DNA of 64,000 nt, from assembly GCA_050290865.1 (NCBI GenBank), contig JBNKIW010000019.1, positions 1-64,000 of the forward strand, read 5' to 3'. The notes below the pieces were generated by a model that did not search any database, was not told the origin of the DNA, and worked only from the letters and a program-made list of their open reading frames with translations. This document shows positions 47,069 through 55,843 of the stretch, piece after piece (position 1 is the first letter of the stretch; each line of letters starts with the position of its first letter). The stretch is from JARRLC01 sp050290865 (GTDB taxonomy: Bacteria; Pseudomonadota; Alphaproteobacteria; Rhizobiales; Rhodomicrobiaceae). A program made the position numbers and the translations under genes.

Positions 47069-49117
47069 ATGGGTATTTTTTGTTTCGTGCATGGGCGCGG
47101 CGTGCAGGTAAAACGCGTTGCGTCAATATGCGGTCTTAGCATTCTTTCGATCATCATCGCCGGGTGCAGCGCGCCAAATCAGCGTGTTGGCCACGTCGGC
47201 GCTTACGGCACGACCGGGTCGGTCCCGATCCCGTCGGAGCCCGTTTATGGCTACGGCTATGGAAAGCGGTACGGCGGCCAGAACGGCCACACGTCTTCCA
47301 GCGGCTATTACGGCTCCAGCGCCTATTCGCGCGCAAGCGATTACCGCGGGGCCTATCGTCCTGCCGGTCAAAGCCACGCGCCGTTCTCTGCCGGCGGTCA
47401 CAGCGATTACAGCAAGACATCGGTGAAGCGCACGGCTCTGGCGCCGGTTTCGAGCCGCGCCTCTTTCGGGGGGAACTATTTCGCCATGCAGCCCGTCGGC
47501 GCTACGGCGACAGGCGGCAGCAAGGCGACTTATCAGCGCGTTGCCTACGATTACCGGACGAAGAACGACGGCTATTCGGGCAACAGGCGCTATAAACCCC
47601 GCCGCAAGAGCGACCGCGCTGAGGGCTACAGGATTGCGATCGAGCGTGGTGAATACGAGGTCGAGGCTGGCGACACGCTGTACGGCATTGCGCAGCGTTT
47701 CCACATGACTACGGACGAGTTGATGGATTTGAACGGCCTGAGAGGCTCCGAGATCCATCCCGGCCAGCGCCTGCGGCTGAGCAGGAATTCGGGCGCGGCG
47801 CCCGCGCGGCAGAGGCCCTCCGATCGCGGCGGTCGCGGTTACGCCAACAGCTATGACAACAGCCGCTATCAGCGCGACGAGCGTGCCTACAACACTTATC
47901 GCAATTCCACCAGCAGGCGCGGTTCCGGCACGGCCCGGGATTATTACGATGGCCGCGATCGCGACCGCGAGGCTTACGACAATCGCGGTCAGGACCGCCG
48001 CGGCGAGTCCGCGGACCGGCGGCGCGGCTATGCCGACGACAGGAATGGTTATGACAACCGCCGTGACTCCTATGCGGATGAACGCCGCCGCTACGATGAC
48101 CGGTCCGCTCGCCGCGCAAAGCGCCGTCCGCCCGTGTCCGAGTATGAAGGATATCGCAGCGACCGTAGTCGCGGCCGGTCGGTCAGCTATGCCGTTAAGC
48201 GTGGCGACACGCTGTTCGACATCGCACGGCGCAATGGGATCAGCCATCGTGAACTGGCGGACTACAACGATATTCCGCTGACCGCGACGCTGTATCCGGG
48301 CCAAGTGCTGCGCATTCCGCGAGGCCGCGGCTATGACTGGGGCGTCGACCGTGGCCGCGATGGCCGCCGTGACGATGCCTCGAACCGGCGGGCCCGGCCA
48401 GAAGCCGCCCGACGGGAGCGGGAAAAACCTCGCGCACGTGTCGCAAAACCTCGCGCGCGTGTCGCCTCGAAGCCCCGCGTGCGCGTCGCCTCCGCCGAGC
48501 GGCGTCTGCGGAATGCACGGCCGATGGCCGCCGCCAGCGTCCGCAGCGACGCCGGCAACGCTGACGTGGCTGTGACCGGCGGTTCGACCATGCGGATGTC
48601 TCCCGAGAAGAGCGCGCCGTCGCAAATCGTTGCGGCCACCCACGAGGAATCCTCCGCTCACGCTTCGGCGGAGGCGAAACCCAGCGTCGCGTCGGGTGAA
48701 TGCGAGAGCCTGCTGGCCAATCCGGCGCAGCGCACGGCAAGAACTTTCCGCGAGCCGGTTCAAGGCGCGATCGTCTCGAAATTCGGCGCGAAGGATGATG
48801 GCTCGTTCAACGACGGCATCAACTTCTCGGTGCCCAAGGGCACGCCGGTGAAGGCCGCGGAGAATGGCGTCGTCGCCTATGCTGGCAGCGAGCTGGCGGG
48901 CTTCGGCAATCTGATCCTCATCCGTCATGCCGACGGCTTCGTCAGCGCCTATGCGCATAACGACAAGCTGATGGTCCGGCGCTGTGACGTGGTGAAACGC
49001 GGACAGACGATCAGCAAAGCGGGCGTGACCGGCAACGCCACCAAGCCGCAGCTTCACTTCGAGTTGCGCAAGGATTCGAAGCCGGTCGATCCGGAGGCAT
49101 TCTTCTCGAGATCCTGA
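47069..49117 (+). CDS. NlpD-like lipoprotein with two LysM domains and a degenerate M23 domain
   Basis: 682 residues. The N-terminus has a hydrophobic stretch that ends in the lipobox IIAGCS, so it is probably an outer-membrane lipoprotein. LysM domains lie at about 195-237 (YEVEAGDTLYGIA) and 373-416 (YAVKRGDTLFDIA), separated by a long Arg/Tyr/Asp-rich linker. The LytM/M23 domain (about 560-680) lacks zinc ligands: the usual HxGxD is replaced by NDGIN, and only the second His of the last motif is kept (QLHFELR). This pattern marks NlpD/EnvC-type amidase activators rather than peptidases. A GTG at 47102 is an alternative start. Confidence 0.88.
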   Translation: MGIFCFVHGRGVQVKRVASICGLSILSIIIAGCSAPNQRVGHVGAYGTTGSVPIPSEPVYGYGYGKRYGGQNGHTSSSGYYGSSAYSRASDYRGAYRPAGQSHAPFSAGGHSDYSKTSVKRTALAPVSSRASFGGNYFAMQPVGATATGGSKATYQRVAYDYRTKNDGYSGNRRYKPRRKSDRAEGYRIAIERGEYEVEAGDTLYGIAQRFHMTTDELMDLNGLRGSEIHPGQRLRLSRNSGAAPARQRPSDRGGRGYANSYDNSRYQRDERAYNTYRNSTSRRGSGTARDYYDGRDRDREAYDNRGQDRRGESADRRRGYADDRNGYDNRRDSYADERRRYDDRSARRAKRRPPVSEYEGYRSDRSRGRSVSYAVKRGDTLFDIARRNGISHRELADYNDIPLTATLYPGQVLRIPRGRGYDWGVDRGRDGRRDDASNRRARPEAARREREKPRARVAKPRARVASKPRVRVASAERRLRNARPMAAASVRSDAGNADVAVTGGSTMRMSPEKSAPSQIVAATHEESSAHASAEAKPSVASGECESLLANPAQRTARTFREPVQGAIVSKFGAKDDGSFNDGINFSVPKGTPVKAAENGVVAYAGSELAGFGNLILIRHADGFVSAYAHNDKLMVRRCDVVKRGQTISKAGVTGNATKPQLHFELRKDSKPVDPEAFFSRS

Positions 49118-49192
49118 TCTTGCGAAGGGGGAGGTTTTCGCGTGCAGTCGCGTTACCTCCCAATGCCGGTCTGAGCCGCCGCGCATTCTTCC

Positions 49193-49666
49193 TCATAACG
49201 CGCCGATCGGAAGCGGGGTCCTGTCCTTGACCGTGCGGATGACGAAGCTGCTACGGATATCCTTGACCATCGGCAGTTTTATCAGCTTGCCGAGCAGGAA
49301 TTTCTCGTAGGCCTGCAGGTCCCTGACGACGACCTCCAGGAGGAAGTCCGCTTCGCCAGAAACCAGATGACAGGCGATCACTTCCGGCATGCTTATGAAC
49401 GCTTCCTGGATGGCCGAGGCGTTCTCGTCCTTGTGTCCGTCCACCTTGACGCCAACTATGACGGTCAGTCCGAGGCCGGCGCGGCTGCGATCCAGGTCGG
49501 CGCGGTATCCTGCGATGACCCCGGCCTGCTCGAGGGCTTTGACCCTCCTCAGACATGGCGTGGGGGACAATCCCACGCGGGCCGCGAGATCGGAATTCGG
49601 GAGGCGCCCCTCGGCCTGAAGAATCCGGAGGATGCGGCGATCGAATTCATCGAGTGTCTTCGGCAT
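49193..49666 (-). CDS. Lrp/AsnC-family regulator next to a decarboxylase
   Basis: 157 residues. Helix-turn-helix with RLPNSDLAARVGLSPTPCLRRVKALE, key part LAARVGLSPTPC, then an AsnC effector domain (SGEADFLLEVVVRDL). The start at 49666 has GGAG six bases upstream; the ATG at 49762 is rejected. It is divergent from the PLP-dependent decarboxylase with 126 bp between, so it is the obvious candidate regulator of that gene, probably with an amino acid as ligand. Confidence 0.9.
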   Translation of the reverse strand: MPKTLDEFDRRILRILQAEGRLPNSDLAARVGLSPTPCLRRVKALEQAGVIAGYRADLDRSRAGLGLTVIVGVKVDGHKDENASAIQEAFISMPEVIACHLVSGEADFLLEVVVRDLQAYEKFLLGKLIKLPMVKDIRSSFVIRTVKDRTPLPIGAL

Positions 49667-49792
49667 AAAGAACTCCGCATTCGCAGCTTCGGAGCATATC
49701 TGGCTAATTTCCTGCCAGTTTCTGCACGAGAACGCAAGGATCGGCCCTCGCGTTGATGGCATAGTTCGGAAACAGCAGGGAGCGATGACGAG

Positions 49793-51211
49793 ATGACTTT
49801 TCGGAATGAATGTGAGGTCGCGGTTGAAGCGCTGGAAACGTTCGCTGCGGAAGCAGCGGATCGGCGCTCGGCGGTTATTCGCCAGCCGCCGATGGAGGCG
49901 TTGGCGCAGGAGCTCAAGATCGAGCCGCTTATCGCCGGCGGCGGGTTGCGCGGCGACTCTTTGCGCGCATTCATGACGACCTATTTATCCGCGGCGACGC
50001 GCCTTCATCACCCGGGATACATGGCGCATCAGGTGGCCGTCCCGCATTCGCTGGGTGCTGTCGCGGCTCTCGTCGATGCGTTCACCAACAATGCCATGGC
50101 GATATACGAAATGGGACCATCCGCTGCGGCGGTCGAATACGCGGTTGTCAACTGGATGCTGGAAAAGGTCGGCTGGCGCCCGTCACCGCCGCCCGGCTCC
50201 GCCGCCGAAGACGGGCAGCACGGCGGAGGTACACTGACCCACGGCGGTTCGCTGGCCAACCTGACGGCCCTGGCGGCGGCCCGCAGCCGGGTGGCGCCCG
50301 ATGCCTGGCGCAAGGGCAACCCGGGCAATCTGGTCATCGTGGCTCCGAAGGGCTCTCACTATTCCATTGCCCGCGCAGCTGGAATTCTTGGTCTGGGCCA
50401 GGATGCCGTCAAAGAGGCGCCCGCAGACGCCGACGGCAGGCTCGATCCCGGCAGGCTGGGAGAGTTCATCACCGGGCTTCGGCGTCAAGACCTGGTCATC
50501 CTGGCCGTTGTCGCCAACGCCTGTTCAACCGCTGTGGGGCTGTATGATCCCTTATGCGACGTGGCGGCGGTGTGTGAGGAGCTGGGCATATGGCTGCATG
50601 TCGACGGCGCGCACGGCGCTTCGGCGTTGATCTCGGAGCGGCATCGTTCGCTGCTTGACGGTGTGGAACTGGCCGACTCCCTGGTGTGGGACGCGCATAA
50701 GATGCTGCGCGCGCCGACCTTGTGCGCCGCCGTCCTGGTGCGTGATCACCGCGATCTCGATAACGCGTTCCATGAGGAAGCGAGCTATCTGTTCCACGAG
50801 AAGGATCAGCCGGGGTTCGATTTCATTCATCGGACCGTGGAGTGTACGAAGGCTGCCCTCGGGTTGAAGGTCTTCTTCGCTCTTGCCGCCGAAGGGGAAC
50901 GGGGCGTCGCGGCGTTTATAGACCGGCAAACGGCGCTGGCGAAAGCGGCGGCAGATTTCCTACGAGCGAAGCCAGATCTCGAGGTGGCGGTGGAGCCGCA
51001 GTCCAATATCGTGTGCTTCCGCGTGGACGGGGGCGACGATCTTCAACTCTCCTTGCGGAAACGCCTTACGGAAACAGGAAATCACTACATATCGACAACT
51101 GAGTTTCGCGGAAAACGCTGGCTGCGCCTCGCTCTGATGAATCCAATAACCACGCTGGGCGATATCGAGACGATGGTCGGTGAAATCGGCCAGCTTCGCG
51201 ACGCCGGTTAG
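49793..51211 (+). CDS. PLP-dependent group II amino-acid decarboxylase
   Basis: 472 residues of the aromatic-amino-acid/diaminobutyrate decarboxylase group. Marks are GGGTLTHGGSLANLTAL, HVDGAHGAS with the cofactor Asp, and the PLP lysine in VWDAHKMLRAP. The C-terminal domain (about 380-470) is complete. The substrate could be an aromatic amino acid, glutamate-like or L-2,4-diaminobutyrate; sequence alone does not decide. The divergent Lrp-type gene suggests induction by the amino acid. Convergent with gmaS, so it is not in that operon. Confidence 0.87.
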   Translation: MTFRNECEVAVEALETFAAEAADRRSAVIRQPPMEALAQELKIEPLIAGGGLRGDSLRAFMTTYLSAATRLHHPGYMAHQVAVPHSLGAVAALVDAFTNNAMAIYEMGPSAAAVEYAVVNWMLEKVGWRPSPPPGSAAEDGQHGGGTLTHGGSLANLTALAAARSRVAPDAWRKGNPGNLVIVAPKGSHYSIARAAGILGLGQDAVKEAPADADGRLDPGRLGEFITGLRRQDLVILAVVANACSTAVGLYDPLCDVAAVCEELGIWLHVDGAHGASALISERHRSLLDGVELADSLVWDAHKMLRAPTLCAAVLVRDHRDLDNAFHEEASYLFHEKDQPGFDFIHRTVECTKAALGLKVFFALAAEGERGVAAFIDRQTALAKAAADFLRAKPDLEVAVEPQSNIVCFRVDGGDDLQLSLRKRLTETGNHYISTTEFRGKRWLRLALMNPITTLGDIETMVGEIGQLRDAG

Positions 51212-51374
51212 AGACGCATGCCTTTCGATGCTTCGCCATATCAATGCGCCCGCCATCCATCCAAACGCCCGCATCGAGCGGCAGCAGCGTCCTGGAGCGC
51301 AACGCCACCGGTGCGAAGCGGCCGATCACGCGGGAGAAGGCCGGCAGGCGCGCGCCGGCAAGCGCCAAGGCGGC

Positions 51375-52682
51375 TCAGCAATCCAGGCTGTGGTTGCGCT
51401 CCCAGGCAGTGGCGTGGCTCATGAATGAATTCCACTCGCCCATCTTCAGCTTCACGTAGCTGTCGACGAACGCGCCGCCCAGCCCTGCGCGCACGGTCTC
51501 CGAGCGCTCCATCAGGCGCAAGGCGTCGAGGAGGTTGAGCGGCAGCTTGCGGACATTCTGCAGGGCGTGGCCGTCGGTATACATGTTGATGTCCAGCCGC
51601 TTGCCGGGGTCGCGGTTGTTGGCGATACCGTCTAGACCGGCCATCAGCAGAGCGGCGGGCGCGAGGTATGGATTGGTAGCCCCATCCATCAGCCGGAACT
51701 CGAACCGGCCGGCGTCGGGAATCCGAACCATGTGCGTGCGGTTGTTGCCGGTGTAGGTGATCGTATTCGGCGACCACGTCGCCCCCGACGCGGTGATGGG
51801 CGCGTTGATGCGCTTGTAGCTGTTCACCGCCGGGTTGAGAATGGCGCACAGATCGGCTGCCGCGTGCAGCACGCCGCCGAGGAAACCGTAAGCCAGCTTG
51901 CTCATGCCAAGCTCGCCCGCGGGATCGTGGAAAAGGTTGCGGCCGCCGTCCCAGAGGCTGACATGCATGTGGCAGCCGTTGCCGGTCAGATTGTTGAACG
52001 GCTTGGGCATGAAGGTGGCGCGCAGGCCGTGCGTCTCGGCCACGGTCTTCGTCATGTATTTGAAAAAGGCGTGGCGGTCGGCCGTCCTGAGCACGTCGTC
52101 ATATTCCCAGTTCATTTCGAACTGGCCGTTGGCGTCCTCATGGTCGTTCTGATAGGGCTGCCAGCCCATCTCCTGCATGCCGTCGCACAATTCCTTGATG
52201 AGGTCATACTGCCGCATCAGGGCGAGCTGGTCGTAGCACGGCTTGGGATAGGTGTCGTTCGTATCGGCGAGGGCGGCGCCGTCCCGCGCGAGGAGGAAGA
52301 ACTCACATTCGACGCCGGTTTTCATCTGCAGATTGTGGGCCCTGGCCTTGGCGATCTGCTGCTTGAGCACATGGCGCGGGGCATCGGCGACGGGCTGACC
52401 GTCGCAGAAAAGGTCGGAGGCGAGCCAGCCCACATCGGGCTTCCAGGGCAGTTGGATCAGGCTTTCGGGGTCGGGAACGGCGAGGATATCGGGGTGCGCG
52501 GCGGTGTGGTCCAGATGGGTAGCGAACCCGGCGAACCCGGCGCCGTCTTTCTGCATGCCCCCGATGGCGGCGGCAGGGACGAGCTTGGCGCGCAGCACGC
52601 CGAACAGATCCACAAACGAAATCAGGAAGTACCTGATGCCCCGCTCTTTGGCCGCAGCGGCAAGATCCTGTGCCATCGCCAT
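51375..52682 (-). CDS. gmaS: Gamma-glutamylmethylamide synthetase (GlnT-type glutamine synthetase fold)
   Basis: 435 residues of the type III glutamine synthetase-like group that includes GmaS. Active-site stretches are GVECEFFL, NGCHMHVSLWDGGRNLF, NSYKRINAP and RFEFRLMDGATNPYLAPAALL. GmaS joins methylamine to glutamate with ATP. The close relative GlnT makes glutamine, and the fold does not separate the two. The adjacent mgs and mgd genes are the main reason for the GmaS call. It is divergent from mgsA with a 306-bp control region between them. Confidence 0.85.
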   Translation of the reverse strand: MAMAQDLAAAAKERGIRYFLISFVDLFGVLRAKLVPAAAIGGMQKDGAGFAGFATHLDHTAAHPDILAVPDPESLIQLPWKPDVGWLASDLFCDGQPVADAPRHVLKQQIAKARAHNLQMKTGVECEFFLLARDGAALADTNDTYPKPCYDQLALMRQYDLIKELCDGMQEMGWQPYQNDHEDANGQFEMNWEYDDVLRTADRHAFFKYMTKTVAETHGLRATFMPKPFNNLTGNGCHMHVSLWDGGRNLFHDPAGELGMSKLAYGFLGGVLHAAADLCAILNPAVNSYKRINAPITASGATWSPNTITYTGNNRTHMVRIPDAGRFEFRLMDGATNPYLAPAALLMAGLDGIANNRDPGKRLDINMYTDGHALQNVRKLPLNLLDALRLMERSETVRAGLGGAFVDSYVKLKMGEWNSFMSHATAWERNHSLDC

Positions 52683-52988
52683 TCCTCCGTCTTTCGCAAA
52701 ATGCCCATTCTCTAATCAGCCATGGAGACGCCGCAAAAACAGGCAACGCTACCCTATGGCATCCGGGCGGCGCTTTCAACTGCAAAGAACTATTTTTTCC
52801 TATGAGGATCGGTGAGTTTAGAACGGGGCGGGTCAAGTGGGGCTTCGTAGCGCGGTGAACCCGGCATCAACCGTCCATACGTGGTTGCTAGAATCTTTCC
52901 CGTAAGGAAACTTTTTTGACTATAGCTATTGACCACACCTCCGCGCGCTTGTTACCCTTCCTTCACCAAGGGACGAGGAGACGAAGGA

Positions 52989-53891
52989 ATGTGCGGGATC
53001 GCTGGCATCCTCTTCAAGAGGCCCGCCGCCAATCAGGTGCTCGGGCGGGCGCTGGCGGACATGCTGGACGGCTGTCAGCATCGCGGTCCCGATTCGACGG
53101 GCTTTGCTCTTTACGCCAGCGCCGCGGCGGACCGCCTGCGCCTGCGCTTCCTGGTGGATGACGATGAAGACGCTTTGCCACGGATCCGCACCGCCCTCGC
53201 CGACAACGGCGCCCGGATCTTTTCCGAGCGGCGCGAGGGATCGAGCGCGGTCTTCGACGTTAGCCATGCGGGCGAAATCCGGCCCTTCGCCTACGTCATG
53301 GAGCATGCCGCAAAGCTGGTCTCCCTCGGCACCACACTCGACATCATCAAGGATGTGGGCACGGCGCGCGATCTGGACGGCGTCTACAGCGTCGGTTCGA
53401 TCGAGGGCAGTCACGGCCTTGGCCATGTCCGCCTCGCCACCGAATCCGATGTCAGGCCCGAGGCCGCGCACCCGTTCTGGGCCACCGGCTTCGCCGATGT
53501 CGCCATCGTCCACAACGGCCAGATCACCAATTACTGGAAGATGCGCCGCCGTCTCGAAGCGCGCGGCTTCGAATTCCGCACCGACAACGACTCCGAGCTG
53601 ATCGCCGTCTATATCGCGGACAAGATGGCGCAGGGCGTGACGCTGGAAGCGGCGCTTGAGCAGTCGGTCGATGATCTCGACGGCACATTCTCCTTCCTCG
53701 TCTCGACACGCGACGGTCTCGGTTTTGCCAAGGACCGCCTCGCCGCCAAGCCGATGGTCATGTACGAGGACGACAGCCTCGTCGCCATCGCCTCCGAAGA
53801 AGTCTCGCTGAACCGGCTGTTTCCGGGCCAGCCCCTGTCCACCACCGAACCGGCCCCGGGAACGTTCCGCACATGGTCACGATCGATCTGA
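52989..53891 (+). CDS. mgsA: N-methylglutamate synthase subunit A (class II glutamine amidotransferase-like)
   Basis: 300 residues. It opens MCGIAGILF, and Cys2 becomes the N-terminal nucleophile of Ntn-type amidotransferases. Further marks are the CQHRGPDSTGF loop, HNGQITNYW and TDNDSELIAVYIA. The start at 52989 is fixed by the need for Cys2; the longer frame from 52929 is wrong. In N-methylglutamate synthase this subunit handles the amide of gamma-glutamylmethylamide or glutamine. The next gene overlaps by 19 bases. GlxB is the equivalent name in rhizobia. Confidence 0.88.
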   Translation: MCGIAGILFKRPAANQVLGRALADMLDGCQHRGPDSTGFALYASAAADRLRLRFLVDDDEDALPRIRTALADNGARIFSERREGSSAVFDVSHAGEIRPFAYVMEHAAKLVSLGTTLDIIKDVGTARDLDGVYSVGSIEGSHGLGHVRLATESDVRPEAAHPFWATGFADVAIVHNGQITNYWKMRRRLEARGFEFRTDNDSELIAVYIADKMAQGVTLEAALEQSVDDLDGTFSFLVSTRDGLGFAKDRLAAKPMVMYEDDSLVAIASEEVSLNRLFPGQPLSTTEPAPGTFRTWSRSI

Positions 53892-55843
53892 GCGCGCTGC
53901 CGGTGCGCGAGGCGAATGCGCTTCTGCGCTCGGCGGGCGCACGCGGCGAGGATATCGAAATCATCAATCCTGACGCCCGGCATCACATCGGCGCGGGGCT
54001 GATCCATCCCGTTGCCGTGCGCATCAAGGGCTCGGCGGGCTATTTCTGCGCTGGCCTGTCGCACGGCGCGCGTTTCGAGGTCGAATCCAATGTGGGCTGG
54101 GGCGTGGGCGACTCGCTCTATGCCGGGTCCGTCGTCGTCGGCGGCAATGCCGGGGCCATCGCGGGCGTCGCTCTGCGGGGCGGCGAAGTCGTCGTCAAAG
54201 GCAATGTCGGCAGCCGGGCCGGTCAGGTGATGAAGGCCGGGACGCTCCTGTGCTGCGGCAACGCCAGCTTCCTCGCCGGTTACATGATGTATGGCGGGCG
54301 TATCATCATTCTCGGCGACTCTGGCGAGCGCGTGGGCGAGGACATGAGCGGCGGCGCCATCTATGTGGGCGGCAAAGTGCAGACGCTCGGCTCCGACGCC
54401 ACGACCGCCGCCGTCACGCCGGAGGAGGATGCGGACATCCGCGCGTTTCTGGCGAAATACGGCGTCGCTTTCGACGGTCCCTTCACCAAGGTCGTGAATG
54501 CGGGCGCCAAGCTGCGCTATGGCGTCGGCGAGCCCGTCACCCGCCCGCTGCCGCACACCGTATTCTCGGAAGGCGGTACCTATTGGAACGCCAAAGTCGC
54601 CGAGGACATCCAGGCCAAGAGCCGGATCGGGCGCTACCGCATCCGTGGCTATGGCGCTGCGAGGGCCGTGCCCCACTTTTCGGACATCGCCATCAAGGTG
54701 GACCCGAACCGGATCGGTGCGGCGGGTGACCCGCTCAAGGCCGTCGATCTCGCCATGACGCTGGGGGATCGCTTCGGCGCCCGTCCCCTTGCGCTTTCCA
54801 TGCCGGTGCTGATCGCGCCCATGAGCTACGGCGCCCTGTCGAAATCCACCAAGATTGCGCTCGCCCGCGCCTCGCGCCTGTCGGGCATCGTCGAGAACAC
54901 CGGCGAAGGCGGCATGCTGCCCGAGGAGCGCGCCGAAGCCCGCCAGCTCATCTATCAGTGCCTGTCCGGGCGCCTGGGCTGGAATATCCACGACATGCTG
55001 CGGGCGGACGCGCTGGAAATCTACATCAGCCAGGGCGCCAAGCCCGGTCTCGGCGGCCAGCTCATGGCCAAAAAAGTCACGCCCGAACTGGCCTCGATCC
55101 GCGGCATCCCGGAAGGTATCGACCTGCGTTCCCCCTCGCGCCATCCCGATATCATGGGCGCCGACGATCTGGTGATCAAGATCGAGGAATTCCGCGAGGC
55201 GACGGGCTACGCCAAGCCCATTTCGGTGAAGATGGGCGCGGGCCGCGTCCGCGACGACATCAAGATCGCCTGCAAGGACGGCTTCGATTTCGTGCAGCTC
55301 GACGGCATGCAGGGATCGACCGGCGCGTCCTCGTCCGAAGTTTTGGAAAATGTCGGCATCCCGACGCTGGCGGCTCTGCAGGAGGCGCTCGACGGTCTCG
55401 ACGAGATCGGCCAGAAGGGCGACATGCCTATCGTGCTCATGGGCGGCATCAAGGACGGTGTCGATGCGGTTAAGGCGCTGGCGCTCGGCGCGGACGCGGT
55501 GGCCATGGGCACGGCGGCGCTCATCGCGGGCGGGTGCATCAGTTGCATGCAATGCCATGTGGGCAACTGTGTCGTCGGGATCGCCACCCAGGACCCCGAG
55601 CACGAGGCGCGTTATCAGATCGAGGTGCAGGCCCAGGCCATGCACCGCTTCTTCGAGGCCGTGCGCTGGCAGATCGCGGCCATCACGCAGGCACTGGGCT
55701 ATGACGATTTCCGCCAGTTGTCGCGCAAAGACCTCGTGGCGCTGACGCCGGAAGCCGCCGCCATCACCGGGCTGCCCTTCGATCCGTCGGCCAGAGTGGC
55801 GGAGGCGGCCATAGAGCATCCGTCACTGACGCAGGTGGCATGA
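53873..55843 (+). CDS. Fused N-methylglutamate synthase subunits B and C (GlxC-GlxD fusion)
   Basis: 656 residues with two glutamate-synthase parts in one frame. Residues about 1-215 are the GltB C-terminal beta-helix (GlxC/MgsB) with glycine-rich turns such as GGNAGAIAGVAL, GDSGERVGEDMSGG and AIYVGGKVQTLG. Residues about 230-656 are the FMN-binding barrel (MgsC): MSYGALSKSTKIALARAS, NTGEGGMLPEE, LSGRLGWNI, SQGAKPGLGGQL, QLDGMQGSTGAS, GGIKDGVDAVKAL and the Fe-S cysteines CISCMQCHVGNC. The two are separate genes in described mgsABC clusters. Start ATG 53873, inside the end of mgsA; the stop overlaps the next gene by four bases. Confidence 0.88.
   Translation: MVTIDLSALPVREANALLRSAGARGEDIEIINPDARHHIGAGLIHPVAVRIKGSAGYFCAGLSHGARFEVESNVGWGVGDSLYAGSVVVGGNAGAIAGVALRGGEVVVKGNVGSRAGQVMKAGTLLCCGNASFLAGYMMYGGRIIILGDSGERVGEDMSGGAIYVGGKVQTLGSDATTAAVTPEEDADIRAFLAKYGVAFDGPFTKVVNAGAKLRYGVGEPVTRPLPHTVFSEGGTYWNAKVAEDIQAKSRIGRYRIRGYGAARAVPHFSDIAIKVDPNRIGAAGDPLKAVDLAMTLGDRFGARPLALSMPVLIAPMSYGALSKSTKIALARASRLSGIVENTGEGGMLPEERAEARQLIYQCLSGRLGWNIHDMLRADALEIYISQGAKPGLGGQLMAKKVTPELASIRGIPEGIDLRSPSRHPDIMGADDLVIKIEEFREATGYAKPISVKMGAGRVRDDIKIACKDGFDFVQLDGMQGSTGASSSEVLENVGIPTLAALQEALDGLDEIGQKGDMPIVLMGGIKDGVDAVKALALGADAVAMGTAALIAGGCISCMQCHVGNCVVGIATQDPEHEARYQIEVQAQAMHRFFEAVRWQIAAITQALGYDDFRQLSRKDLVALTPEAAAITGLPFDPSARVAEAAIEHPSLTQVA

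Noticed and set aside
47123..49186. 687-residue open frame antisense to the NlpD-like gene
   Set aside because: Low-complexity Ala/Val/Arg sequence that mirrors the charged linker; the plus-strand frame has LysM and LytM domains.
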